Source: DATBHM01 sp963772375 (GTDB lineage: Bacteria > Actinomycetota > UBA4738 > JACQTL01). Taken from it: a stretch of 64,000 bases of DNA. Where the stretch lies: assembly GCA_963772375.1 (NCBI GenBank), contig CAVYXG010000005.1, positions 1-64,000 of the forward strand. Direction: 5' to 3'. The notes under the pieces were generated by a model. That model saw nothing but the letters and a program-made list of their open reading frames with translations, was not told where the DNA came from and ran no database searches. A program made the position numbers and the translations under genes. Positions 18,091 to 27,216 of the stretch are shown here, in pieces; the stretch's first letter is position 1, and every line of letters begins with the position of its first letter.

Positions 18091-18219
18091 GGCGCGGAAT
18101 ATCGGCACGGTAGGTCGGCGAGTCAAGACAAGAGCTCGTTGGGGCGGGCACAGTGGCGCGCGGGCCGACGACTCCGGGACTACCATGCGCCCCGGACCCA
18201 CGGGGAAGGAGCGCAACGG

Positions 18220-19578
18220 ATGGAGACGACCGAACCCGGCGCGACCCTTCCGGACGACGCCCCGCTGCCGGACGACGCGACGCTCATGAAGCGGGCCCGC
18301 GACGTGCTGGACGGCAACTGGACCGGCCACTCGACGATCCCGGCGCCCGGCCTGTACCCGCACCAGTGGAACTGGGACACCGGGTTCATCGCGATGGGAC
18401 GCTCGACCTACGATCAGACGCGGGCCGAGACCGAGCTGCTGCACCTGTTCGAAGGCCAGTGGCGAACCGGGATGCTGCCGCACATCGTGTTCAATCCCGA
18501 GGTCGCGCGGGACGCGTACTTCCCCGGCCCCGACTTCTGGCAGAGCAAGGACGTGCCCGACGCGCCGCGGGGCGTCGAGACGTCGGGGCTGACCCAGCCG
18601 CCGGTGCACGGGTTCGCGGCGCTCGAGATGCACCGGCGGTCGCCGGATGCCGAGCAGTCCTCTGCGTTCCTCCGGCGACTGTTCCCGGGACTGGTGGCGC
18701 AGCACCGGTACTTCCGGGACCGGCGGTCCGCCGATGGGCTGACGTACGTGCTCCACCCCTGGGAGACCGGGCTCGACAACTCGCCGGCGTGGGACGAGGC
18801 GTTCGAGGGATTCGAGGTCCCGCCTGGGGCACTCCCGCCGTACGAACGCCGCGACCTCGCGCACTCCGATCCGCGCGACCGCCCGACCAACGACGCGTAC
18901 GACCGGTTCGTGTACCTGGCGGTCGTCTACCGCGAGGCCGGGTACGACGACGACCGCGTGCGCGACCAGACGCCGTTCCTGGTGGCGGGCCCGATGTTCA
19001 ACGCCATCTGGGCGTGGTCGGCCGCCTCGATCGCGGAGATCGCGGGGGTGATCGGCGAGGACGGGACCGAATTCCGCGAGGACGCCGAACGCATCACACG
19101 GGCCATCGAAGCGAAGCTGTGGTCCCCCGACGACGGGCGGTCCTTCCCACTCGACCTGCAGGACGGGGCGCACATGGACCACCACTCGATCGTGTCGTTC
19201 ATGCCGCTGGTGGCGCCCGGGCTGGATTCGGCGATCGCGAAGCGAACCGTGCACGAGCTGCGCCAGGTGCGACGGTGCACCCACGAGACGCTCGGGCGGA
19301 CCTGCTACGTCATGCCGTCGTTCCCGCCGCGCGACCCAGTGTTCGACCCGCGGAAGTACTGGCGGGGACCGATTTGGATCAACACCAACTGGCTGCTGGA
19401 ACGGGGGTGCCGTGCGGTCGGCGCGGATGCCCTGGCGGACGAGCTGCGGACGTCCACGCTGGAGCTGGTGCGCCGCAACGGGTTCCGCGAGTACTTCGAC
19501 ACGCACACCGGCGCGGCGTACGGCGGGCATCGGTTCAGCTGGTCGGCGGCGCTGACGCTCGACATCCTGGCGTCGTGA
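18220..19578 (+). CDS. GH63-type glycosidase, mannosyl/glucosylglycerate hydrolase-like
   Basis: 452 residues from an ATG preceded by AAGGAG. The (alpha/alpha)6-barrel family is recognised by YPHQWNWDTGFIAMG near the N-terminus, GQWRTGMLPHIVFNP, HPWETGLDNSPAWDE, and the C-terminal YWRGPIWINTNWLLERG and GGHRFSWSAALTLDIL. These match GH63 enzymes that hydrolyse mannosylglycerate or glucosylglycerate, compatible solutes that also prime methylglucose polysaccharide in actinobacteria. There is no signal peptide, so it is cytosolic. The next gene starts inside its stop codon (GTGA overlap), so the NUDIX hydrolase is co-translated. The exact substrate is uncertain. Confidence 0.85.
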   Translation: METTEPGATLPDDAPLPDDATLMKRARDVLDGNWTGHSTIPAPGLYPHQWNWDTGFIAMGRSTYDQTRAETELLHLFEGQWRTGMLPHIVFNPEVARDAYFPGPDFWQSKDVPDAPRGVETSGLTQPPVHGFAALEMHRRSPDAEQSSAFLRRLFPGLVAQHRYFRDRRSADGLTYVLHPWETGLDNSPAWDEAFEGFEVPPGALPPYERRDLAHSDPRDRPTNDAYDRFVYLAVVYREAGYDDDRVRDQTPFLVAGPMFNAIWAWSAASIAEIAGVIGEDGTEFREDAERITRAIEAKLWSPDDGRSFPLDLQDGAHMDHHSIVSFMPLVAPGLDSAIAKRTVHELRQVRRCTHETLGRTCYVMPSFPPRDPVFDPRKYWRGPIWINTNWLLERGCRAVGADALADELRTSTLELVRRNGFREYFDTHTGAAYGGHRFSWSAALTLDILAS

Positions 19579-20066
19579 CGTCGCACAAGACCGGCCGGAC
19601 GAGCGCGGGCGTGTTGTTGTGGCGGCGGGGTGCCGCCGGGTTGGAGGTGCTCCTCGGCCACCCCGGCGGGCCACTGTGGACGAAGAAGGACGCCGGGCAC
19701 TGGACCGTCGTGAAGGGCGAGATCGAAGCCGACGAGGCGCCCGAGGACGTCGCCCGGCGCGAGTTCAAGGAGGAGACCGGACACGACCTGCCGGACGGTC
19801 CGATGGTCGACCTCGGCCGGATCCGTCAGAAGTCCGGGAAGGTCGTGCTGGCGTGGGCCGTGGAGGGAGACCTCGACCCCGCGACGGCGGTCAGCAACAC
19901 GTTCACGATGGAGTGGCCGCCACGCTCCGGTCGCCGCGCCGAGTTCCCCGAGATCGACCGCGTCGAGTGGTTCGACCTCGACGAGGCCCGTCGCCGAATC
20001 AAGGATGCCCAGGCGCCGTTCATCGACCGCCTGCACGCCGCGAACCCCGCACGGGATCGCTCGTAA
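19575..20066 (+). CDS. NUDIX hydrolase
   Basis: 163 residues starting at a GTG that overlaps the TGA of the glycosidase gene. The full NUDIX box is present: GEIEADEAPEDVARREFKEE followed by TGHD, matching Gx5Ex7REUxEExGU. The N-terminus (TSAGVLLWRRGAAGLEVLLG) and DAGHWTVVKGEIE resemble diadenosine polyphosphate or 8-oxo-dGTP hydrolases of the short, cytosolic type. The substrate cannot be told from sequence. Coupled translation with a GH63 enzyme suggests a housekeeping sugar-nucleotide or nucleotide clean-up role (inference). Confidence 0.88.
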   Translation: MTSHKTGRTSAGVLLWRRGAAGLEVLLGHPGGPLWTKKDAGHWTVVKGEIEADEAPEDVARREFKEETGHDLPDGPMVDLGRIRQKSGKVVLAWAVEGDLDPATAVSNTFTMEWPPRSGRRAEFPEIDRVEWFDLDEARRRIKDAQAPFIDRLHAANPARDRS

Positions 20067-20152
20067 CCCAGCGATGGTCGCTTGCCCGCGTCCACCTCGG
20101 TTCCGCATACTCCAGCCGGGCCCCGGCTCCTGTCGCGGGGCGGGAGGGGGTC

Positions 20153-23100
20153 GTGGCCGCTGCTCGTGAAGACACCCCACTGGGTGGTGTCCACCGGACC
20201 TTCCTCATCGCCGACATCCGGGGATACTCGACGTTCACGCGAGAGCGCGGCGACCTGACCGCCGCCCGCCTGGCGACGCGGTTCGCCGACCTCGCCCGGG
20301 ACTCCGTGGAGGCACGCGGCGGCACGGTGATCGAGCTTCGGGGAGACGAGGCGCTCGCCGTCTTCGAGGTGAGCGACCAGGCGGTCCGGGCGGCGCTCGA
20401 GTTCCAGGACGCGTGTCGGGAGGCGGGCGAGGCCGATCCGGACCTGCCGCTGCCGGTGGGCATCGGGGTCGCGACGGGCGACGCGGTCCCGGTGGAGGAC
20501 GGGTTCCGTGGGGCCGCGCTGAACCTGGCGGCCCGGCTGTGCTCGAAGGCGGTGGCCGGCCAGGTACTGGTGAGCGCCGAAGCGGCCGAGGAGGCGGGCC
20601 GCGCGGGCGACCTGGCGTTCGATTCGGTCGGCACGGCGGAGCTGAAGGGATTCGCCCGGCCCGTGGAGCTGCTGGCGGCCAGGTCGACGAGGCCGGCCGG
20701 GGTGATCGCTCCGGCGACGACGGCGGCCGGGTCGGTGCCGCCCGAGCTGGACGACCCCACGCCGATGGCCGGCCGGGCACGCGAGATGCGGTGGCTCCGG
20801 GGAACCTGGCGGCAGGTCCGGCGGGGCCACGGCCGGGTGGTCTTCCTGTCGGGGCCGGCGGGCATCGGCACGACGCGGCTGGCGGGGGAGCTCGCCGCGT
20901 TCGTCCTGGCGGAGGTTGGCGCGCTCCGATCCGCGGCGCCGGGCGGGGCCGGCGGTGCGGAGGCGCTCGCCGTCGTCGAGGCGGCCGCCTCCGCGACGAC
21001 GCCGACGCTGTGCGTGCTGGACGGACTCGACCACCACCCGGAGGCGGTCACGCGACTGTCCGACGTCGCGCCCTCGGTCGGCACCCGGCCGGTCATGGTG
21101 CTGGCGGTGTTCCGGGAGGCCCGTCCCGGCGGGGTCCTGCACGACCTCGTCGAATGGGAGGACGTTCGGGGAGATGCCCACTGGACCCTGGCCCCGCTCG
21201 GGCTCGAGGACGTGGTGGCGGTCGCCCGCTCGACGGTCGGGGACCCGGACGAGCTCCCCGCGGAGGCCATCCTCCGGGAGTCCGGCGGGGTCCCGGCCCG
21301 GGTGCACGAGGCGATCGACCGGTGGGCGCGGACCGAGGCCACGCGCCGGCTGGCCGCGGCCGCCGAGTGGATGGCGGAGGGACGGACCCGGCAGTCGGCC
21401 GGGCTCGACTTCGCCGGGACGCTCATCGCGCGGAACCTGGGTCGGATCGACCGGTCGCGGCTCGAGGCCGGAGCCGCCTCCCCGGACGTGTGCCCCTACC
21501 GGGGGCTGGCGCCGTTCGGGGCGGTCGACGCGCCCTACTTCTTCGGCCGCGAGCGCCTGGTCGGCGAGGTGGCCGCGCGAACGGTGGCGGCCGGCCTGCT
21601 CGCCGTCGTCGGGCCGTCCGGCAGCGGAAAGTCCTCGCTCGTCATGGCCGGCCTGCTCCCTTCGCTCGCGACGGGGCTGCTGCCGGGGAGCGACCGCTGG
21701 GGCCACGTGATCCTGCGGCCGGGGGATCATCCGATCGATTCGCTGGAGACCGCCCTGCTGACGTCGGCGCCGGGCACGCGGTTGGTGCTCGTCGTCGACC
21801 AGTTCGAGGAGGTCTTCACCACGATCCCGGACGTGGAGGAACAGGCGGCGTTCATCGGGCGGCTGGTCGACCTGGCGGGAGCCCCAGAGGGTTCCATCGT
21901 CGTGCTGACCATCCGGGCGGACTACGTCGGGCACTGCGCGCCGCACCCGGACCTCGCCCGCCTGATCGCGTCCAATCTGGTGCTGGTGGGGCCGATGACG
22001 CCCGACGAGACGCGCCGGGCCATCGAGCTTCCGGCGCGACACGCCGGGCTTCGCGTCGAGTCGGCGCTCACCGACGCCCTGGTCGAGGAGGTCGGCGAGG
22101 AGCCGGGGGCGTTGCCGCTGCTCTCCACGGCGCTGGTCGAGCTGTGGACGGCCCGCGACGGTGGGTGGCTCCGACTGCAGGAGCGGAAGGCGACCGGAGG
22201 GATCCACGGCGCCGTCGCCCGGCTCGCCGAAGCGACCTACGAGGCGATGTCCCCGGCCGAGCGGGAGGCGGCGAGAACCGTGCTCCTCCGGCTCGTCGGC
22301 GAGGGCGACGGCGCCTCGCCCGTCCGCCGGCGCGTGTCCATGAGCGAGTTCGACGTCGATCGCGACGAGACGCTCGCGGCGGTGCTCGGGCGGCTCACCG
22401 ACGACCGGCTGTTGACCCGCGACGACGGGATGATCGAGATCGCGCACGAGGCACTGATCCGCGAGTGGCCCCGGCTCCGCGACTGGCTGGCCGACGACGC
22501 GGAGGGCCGCCGCCTTCGACTGCACCTGGCGCAGGCCGCCCGGCAATGGGACGAGCGCGGCCGCGACCCCGGCGACCTCTACCGGGGAGCCCGGCTGTCG
22601 GCGACGCTCGACTGGTCGCGGGGCCGGGAACGCGAGCTGAACGAGCTCGAACGCGAGTTCCTGGCCTCGGGCCGCCAGGCCAGCGAACGGGATGCGGAAC
22701 GCCAGCGGCGAACCAACCGCCGACTCCGCGGACTCCTCGTGGGAACGGCGATCTTCCTGACGCTCGCGATGGTGGCGGGCGCGATCGCGCTGGTGCAACG
22801 GGGGCACGCCCGCACCGCCCAGGCGACGGCCGAGTCGGAGGCGCTGACGTCCGACGCCGAGCGCATAGGGACCCTCGCCCGGACGGAACCCGAGCTCGAT
22901 CGTTCGTTCCTCTTCGCCGTGGCCGGCGTGCGACTGCGCGACCTCCCCGAGACGCGCGGCGACCTGTTGTCGGTGCTTCAGGCAAATTCGGCCGCATATC
23001 GCTTCCTCCACGCCTCGAACAACGCGATCGAGATGGCCGTCAGCCCCGACGGGCGGCTCCTGGCGGTCGGCGACACGGCGGGTGTGGTCAGGTTCGTCGA

Positions 23101-24973
23101 TCTCCACACGTGGAAGCCGACCGGGGAATCGGTGCGACTCGGCGGGCCGGTCTCGCAGAACGCGATGGCGTTCGCGCCGGACGGGGAACGCCTCGCGGTC
23201 GGGACGACCACTGGCGGCAACCGCACGCACGTGTTCGAGGTGGACGTGGCGGCGGGGACCTCGCGCGAGCTCGGATCGTGGCCGTCGATCCCCGCGTTCG
23301 TCGGACCGGTTCGGTTCACCCGCCTGGCGTACTCGCCGGACGGAACCCTGCTCGCCGTCGCCGTCGCCACCGCCTCGACACCGTCGCCCGTGCCCACCTC
23401 CCAACGACTCCTGCTGGTGGACACCTCGAACGCCCGGGTGGTCTGGGCCCGCGACGTGCCCGACAACGGCGTCCAGAACGAGTCGCAGGTGGAGTTCACG
23501 CCCTCGGGAACGATCGTGACCTCGGCGCAACAGGGGGACACCCTGCTGTGGAACGCGGACGACGGTTCCATCCTGCGCACGTTCGCGGGCGTCGGCGGGC
23601 CGTTCGCCGTGTCGGCGGACGGCGCCCTCGCCGCCATCGCCACCAACAACGACAACCCGGTCGACATGAGCTCGAGCCTCACGACCCTCGACCTGCGGAC
23701 CGGCAAGCGGACACAGCTCTCGGCCGTGCCGGCGAAGGCCTGGGTCGTGGCCGTGGCGTTCACGCCCGACGGGCTCGGCGTGGCCGGGCGAGCGACCGAC
23801 GGAGCGCTGCGCGTGTGGGACCTGGCGGCGACGACCATCTCGCAGACGTTCACCGAACAGACGGCCGGCATGAACGTGGCCGCAGTTCCGGGCACCGACA
23901 CCCTGCTCTCCGGCGACGCGTCCGGCACGGTGGCCGCATGGGACGTCGGCGGCGCCGACCGCCTCGGGGTTGCGTTCCGGTGGCACGACCCGAGCGCCGG
24001 CTGCGGCTTCACGCCCTGCATCGTGATCGACCACTCGGGCCGCCTGATGGCGGAGTCCATGGCGAAGGGAGTGGTCGCCCTGGTGGACCTGCACGTCCAT
24101 CGCCGCGTGGCGAGCCTGCCGGCGGAGCAGGGCCCGGAGGCGGACGCGCTCGCCTTCTCGCCGGACGGCCGGACGCTCGTCGTCGGCGGGACCGACGGAA
24201 CCGTGAACCTCTGGGACGTCGCCTCGAGGCGGGCGACGCGGACGATCCCGTTCGGCGACCCGGTCTTCTGGGTCGCGGTCAGCCCCGACGGCCGGCTCCT
24301 CGCGGCGCAGACCAAGGCCCCCGGCAGCTCGGCCTCGAGCGTGACGGTCCAGCCGATCGCCGGCGGCTCGGCCGAGTTCACCGCGCGGGTGCAGGACGGC
24401 AAGGGTGGCCTGCTCTTCAGTCCGGACGGCCGCTCGCTGGCGGCGCTGGGGTGCTGCGATCCCGGCTCCACGGTGAAAGTGTGGGACACCGGCACCTGGA
24501 AGGAGCGCTACCCCGTCGCCCTCGAGGGGCACGCGACCTCGATCGCCTTCGCTCCGACGGGGGGACTCATGGCGATCGGCACCGAGGATGGAAGGGTGCA
24601 GCTCCTGAACGCACGAACCGGAGCGAATGCCGGTCCGCCGATCCAGGTGGCGACCGGAGTCGTCGATCCCGTGTCGTTCTCGCCCGACGGCAGGATGTTC
24701 GTCGTCAGCTCGCTTGACCAGACGGCGAGCCTGTGGGACGTCGCGTCGCGCAAACGCATCGGGGATTCGTTCCCGCTGGAGGAGGGCGCCGTCCCGGCCG
24801 CCGCCTTCGCTCCCGACGGTGACGTGGTGATCGAGTACCTCGTGGACACCGTGGTCTGGCCGACCGACGTTCGGCGGTGGGAGGCCTTCGCCTGCCAGGT
24901 CGCTGGGCGCGACCTCACGGCCGACGAGTGGCGCGACGTCCTCCCGGACCGCCGGCCGCGTTCCGTGTGCTGA
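20153..24973 (+). CDS. Cyclase-domain / STAND ATPase / single-helix / WD40 receptor protein
   Basis: 1606 residues from a GTG with GGGAGGGGG upstream. Residues about 15-190 form a class III cyclase domain with both metal aspartates (FLIADIRGYSTF, LRGDEALAVF) and GAALNLAARL. An AAA-like region follows whose Walker A is degenerate (GPAGIGTTRL near 232, Lys replaced by Thr). A second ATPase of the nSTAND1 type has an intact Walker A (GPSGSGKSSLVMAG, near 487) and Walker B (VLVVDQFEEVFT, near 548). A single hydrophobic helix at about 861-885 (LVGTAIFLTLAMVAGAIALV) separates this from a long C-terminal WD40 propeller region (blades such as VNLWDVASRRATRTI). This predicts cytosolic signalling domains joined to an outside propeller. 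It is a paralogue of the protein at 40439. Confidence 0.88.
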   Translation: MAAAREDTPLGGVHRTFLIADIRGYSTFTRERGDLTAARLATRFADLARDSVEARGGTVIELRGDEALAVFEVSDQAVRAALEFQDACREAGEADPDLPLPVGIGVATGDAVPVEDGFRGAALNLAARLCSKAVAGQVLVSAEAAEEAGRAGDLAFDSVGTAELKGFARPVELLAARSTRPAGVIAPATTAAGSVPPELDDPTPMAGRAREMRWLRGTWRQVRRGHGRVVFLSGPAGIGTTRLAGELAAFVLAEVGALRSAAPGGAGGAEALAVVEAAASATTPTLCVLDGLDHHPEAVTRLSDVAPSVGTRPVMVLAVFREARPGGVLHDLVEWEDVRGDAHWTLAPLGLEDVVAVARSTVGDPDELPAEAILRESGGVPARVHEAIDRWARTEATRRLAAAAEWMAEGRTRQSAGLDFAGTLIARNLGRIDRSRLEAGAASPDVCPYRGLAPFGAVDAPYFFGRERLVGEVAARTVAAGLLAVVGPSGSGKSSLVMAGLLPSLATGLLPGSDRWGHVILRPGDHPIDSLETALLTSAPGTRLVLVVDQFEEVFTTIPDVEEQAAFIGRLVDLAGAPEGSIVVLTIRADYVGHCAPHPDLARLIASNLVLVGPMTPDETRRAIELPARHAGLRVESALTDALVEEVGEEPGALPLLSTALVELWTARDGGWLRLQERKATGGIHGAVARLAEATYEAMSPAEREAARTVLLRLVGEGDGASPVRRRVSMSEFDVDRDETLAAVLGRLTDDRLLTRDDGMIEIAHEALIREWPRLRDWLADDAEGRRLRLHLAQAARQWDERGRDPGDLYRGARLSATLDWSRGRERELNELEREFLASGRQASERDAERQRRTNRRLRGLLVGTAIFLTLAMVAGAIALVQRGHARTAQATAESEALTSDAERIGTLARTEPELDRSFLFAVAGVRLRDLPETRGDLLSVLQANSAAYRFLHASNNAIEMAVSPDGRLLAVGDTAGVVRFVDLHTWKPTGESVRLGGPVSQNAMAFAPDGERLAVGTTTGGNRTHVFEVDVAAGTSRELGSWPSIPAFVGPVRFTRLAYSPDGTLLAVAVATASTPSPVPTSQRLLLVDTSNARVVWARDVPDNGVQNESQVEFTPSGTIVTSAQQGDTLLWNADDGSILRTFAGVGGPFAVSADGALAAIATNNDNPVDMSSSLTTLDLRTGKRTQLSAVPAKAWVVAVAFTPDGLGVAGRATDGALRVWDLAATTISQTFTEQTAGMNVAAVPGTDTLLSGDASGTVAAWDVGGADRLGVAFRWHDPSAGCGFTPCIVIDHSGRLMAESMAKGVVALVDLHVHRRVASLPAEQGPEADALAFSPDGRTLVVGGTDGTVNLWDVASRRATRTIPFGDPVFWVAVSPDGRLLAAQTKAPGSSASSVTVQPIAGGSAEFTARVQDGKGGLLFSPDGRSLAALGCCDPGSTVKVWDTGTWKERYPVALEGHATSIAFAPTGGLMAIGTEDGRVQLLNARTGANAGPPIQVATGVVDPVSFSPDGRMFVVSSLDQTASLWDVASRKRIGDSFPLEEGAVPAAAFAPDGDVVIEYLVDTVVWPTDVRRWEAFACQVAGRDLTADEWRDVLPDRRPRSVC

Positions 24974-24983
24974 TGGCCGTGGT

Positions 24984-25097
24984 GCCGAGGTCCCGGTGCC
25001 ACCGGGAGTGGACGCGGCGGGACTCGCCGAGGACCCGATCGAAACGGCGACGGACCTCGGTCTCGAGATCACGTTCGACGAGATCGACCTCACCTGA
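24984..25097 (+). pseudogene. Duplicated 3' end of a two-ACT-domain regulator gene
   Basis: These 114 bases match the last 114 bases of the intact ACT gene (34825-34938) with only 6 differences and keep its frame and stop: AEVPVPPGVDAAGLAEDPIE TATDLGLEITFDEIDLT is the readable product in two parts. It has no start and begins 10 bases after the stop of the receptor gene. It is a partial gene copy left by rearrangement. Confidence 0.85.
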
Positions 25098-25201
25098 CCC
25101 CCCCTGAGCATCGATGGGGCCATCGCGATGGCCAGCAGTCGGCCGGCGCGTCGGGGCCGGACTCGACGTCCTCCCGGAGGTAGCTGGGGCGCGTGCAGTG
25201 C

Positions 25202-25229
25202 TTGACAATCGGGTGTCGTCCTCTACATC
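25202..25229 (+). promoter_or_regulatory. Putative sigma-70-type promoter
   Basis: TTGACA at 25202-25207 and TACATC at 25224-25229 are separated by 16 bases. It precedes the exported protein gene at 25309, leaving a 5' leader of roughly 70 bases. TTGACA is a perfect -35 match in an otherwise very GC-rich region. Confidence 0.5.
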
Positions 25230-25308
25230 ATCGCATTCCGCGTGCCTGCGTCCGGTTGCGGCGAATACATGGGCTGGCTAGTCCGCCCGGCTATGGGGAG
25301 GGGGCAAC

Positions 25309-25800
25309 ATGAAGCGATTGGCTGTGATTCTCGCTGTCGGCTCGGTGTCGCTGTGCTTGGCGGGACCAGCCTGGGCCGCAACCCCGAAGAACGGCGTCTA
25401 TCAGGGAATCGTGAACGGCACGCAGGACACGAACGGCCACAACGAGGGCGAAGGATACCTTCGCATCAAGACGACCGCCTCCGGCAGGAAGATCGTGCCC
25501 CCGGGGACCTTCGCGTGCGGCAGTTCCACCTGCCAGGACGACCACATCACGGCCCCCTCGTACGGCTTCAGGTGCAACCAGTTGAACGTCAACCTCGCGG
25601 CCAAGCGCATCCCGGTCGTGGCGGGAGCATTCGATTACTCGGGCGTCGCGCCGATCGGTCCCGGCGGAGCGAACCGGCACGTCCGGTTCAAGGGTTCGTG
25701 GGTCAAGGCCACGACGGCCAAAGGGTTCACTCGGATCACCGGGGGTGGGTGCGACAGCGGCAAGCTGGCCTGGACGATGAAGACTCCGCCGCCGGGCTGA
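25309..25800 (+). CDS. Exported hypothetical protein, 163 aa
   Basis: A clear signal peptide (KRLAVILAVGSVSLCLAGPA, cleavage after AWA) precedes a mature part beginning ATPKNGVYQGIVNGTQDTNG. Four cysteines (FACGSSTC, FRCNQ, GGGCDSG) could form two disulfides. The YQG...V.G pattern and the C-terminal SGKLAWTMKT recall small exported beta-barrel/sandwich proteins of actinobacteria and related soil bacteria with no assigned function. Preceded by GGGAGGGGG as ribosome-binding site and by a good promoter. Confidence 0.72.
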   Translation: MKRLAVILAVGSVSLCLAGPAWAATPKNGVYQGIVNGTQDTNGHNEGEGYLRIKTTASGRKIVPPGTFACGSSTCQDDHITAPSYGFRCNQLNVNLAAKRIPVVAGAFDYSGVAPIGPGGANRHVRFKGSWVKATTAKGFTRITGGGCDSGKLAWTMKTPPPG

Positions 25801-26028
25801 GCCCGGGCGTTCCGCCCTTCTCGGTGGCGCTCGTCGAGAGGGACTGGACGCGTGGCCGGTGCGAGCGGTCGGCGGGGGAGGGGAACCTGCACCGGTATCC
25901 TCGACGGCGGTGCCATGTCGTGTTCTTCGAGGGGTGGACTGGCAAGGGCCGACCCCATCGCGGGCGGAACCGCTGATTTCAAACCGCCTCCCAAACCGAG
26001 ACCGCGTGGCGGATGACAAGATGGGGAC

Positions 26029-27201
26029 TTGCAACGACTGAGCCGCCGGCACTCCCTCCTACTGGTCGTCCTCCTCGTGATCGCGGCAACCGCCGCCGTC
26101 GGCGTTCGCCTGGGCGCCGGATTCACCACCCACCACGCCAGGAGCAGGGCCGCACGATCGGTGATCGCGGCGTCTCCGACGGCCCCGGCGAGCGCCGCGC
26201 CTTCGGGAGGCGCCGAACCGAGGAGGAAGCACGACAACACACCCCTCGCGAAGCTCGAGGCCGGGCCGGTTCCGGGCTTCCTGCTGATTGCCGACCGAGG
26301 CAACAATCGCATGCTCCTCGTCGACAGCCACAAACGCATCGTCTGGCAGTACCCGAAGCCGGGCATGGCGCCCAGCATGCCGTTCCAGTTCGATGACGAC
26401 ACGTTCTTCACCCCAGGGTTCCGGAGCATCATCAGCAACCAGGAGGACCAGCAGACGCTCCAGGTGATCTCGTTTCCCGGGCGCTCCGTGGAGTGGTCCT
26501 ACGGCCACGTCGACGTCGCCGGGACCACACAGGGCTACCTGCACACCCCCGACGACGCGTACATGCTGCCGAGCGGTGTCCGGACGGTGGCCGATATCCA
26601 CAACTGCCGCATCCTGTTCCTGTCGAAGGCGGGGAAGGTGCTGAAGCAATACGGGACGACCGGCTTCTGCCGGCACGACCCGCCTCGGGCCCTGGCCTCG
26701 CCCAACGGGGACACCCCGCTTCCCGGGGGCGGGATGATCATCACCGAGATCCAGGGGTCGTGGATCGACGGCATCAGCGCCTCGGGGAACCTCATGTGGA
26801 GCGTCCAGGCGCCGATCCACTACCCCTCCGACGCCCAGTGGCTCGGTGACGGGAAGTTCCTCGTCGCCGACTACTCGAACCCCGGCCACGTACTGATCAT
26901 GACCACGACCGGTAAGGTGCTGTTCCGGTACGGGCCCGACGGGGGATCGGGGGCGCTGAAGTACCCGTCGCTCGCCATGATGCTGCCGAACCACCTGATC
27001 GCCGTGAACGACGACTTCCGGGACCGGGTGGTCCTGATCGACCCGAAGCAGCACCGGATCGTGTGGCAGTACGGACGCACCGACGCACCCGGGACGGCGC
27101 CCGACATGCTGCACACGCCCGACGGCTTGGACTTCCTGCCGCTCGCGGCAGCGATGAAGGTCCCCGACCTCCGCTCGCTCGTGCTGCGCCACGAGACCTG
27201 A
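26029..27201 (+). CDS. Membrane-anchored NHL/PQQ-like beta-propeller protein
   Basis: Up to 390 residues from a TTG (GGGGA upstream). An N-terminal helix (SLLLVVLLVIAATAAVGVRL) anchors or exports it, followed by an Ala/Pro/Ser-rich linker. The rest is a six-bladed propeller with blades starting FLLIADRGNNRMLLVDSHKR, and repeating IVWQYPKPGM / IVWQYGRTDAPG, LMWSVQAPIHYPSD and VLFRYGPDGG; these resemble NHL and arylsulfotransferase-type propellers. No catalytic motif is visible. Function unknown, probably extracytoplasmic binding. Confidence 0.72.
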   Translation: MQRLSRRHSLLLVVLLVIAATAAVGVRLGAGFTTHHARSRAARSVIAASPTAPASAAPSGGAEPRRKHDNTPLAKLEAGPVPGFLLIADRGNNRMLLVDSHKRIVWQYPKPGMAPSMPFQFDDDTFFTPGFRSIISNQEDQQTLQVISFPGRSVEWSYGHVDVAGTTQGYLHTPDDAYMLPSGVRTVADIHNCRILFLSKAGKVLKQYGTTGFCRHDPPRALASPNGDTPLPGGGMIITEIQGSWIDGISASGNLMWSVQAPIHYPSDAQWLGDGKFLVADYSNPGHVLIMTTTGKVLFRYGPDGGSGALKYPSLAMMLPNHLIAVNDDFRDRVVLIDPKQHRIVWQYGRTDAPGTAPDMLHTPDGLDFLPLAAAMKVPDLRSLVLRHET

Positions 27202-27216
27202 CGGCTGACTCGCCGC

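Noticed and set aside
17629..19674. 681-codon minus-strand frame containing the small lipoprotein
   Set aside because: Only the last 153 codons are protein-like; the rest is antisense to the GH63 gene. The true start is at 18090.
19826..25123. 1765-codon open frame on the minus strand
   Set aside because: Antisense to the NUDIX and receptor genes; translation is Arg/Gly/Pro/Asp-rich without domains.
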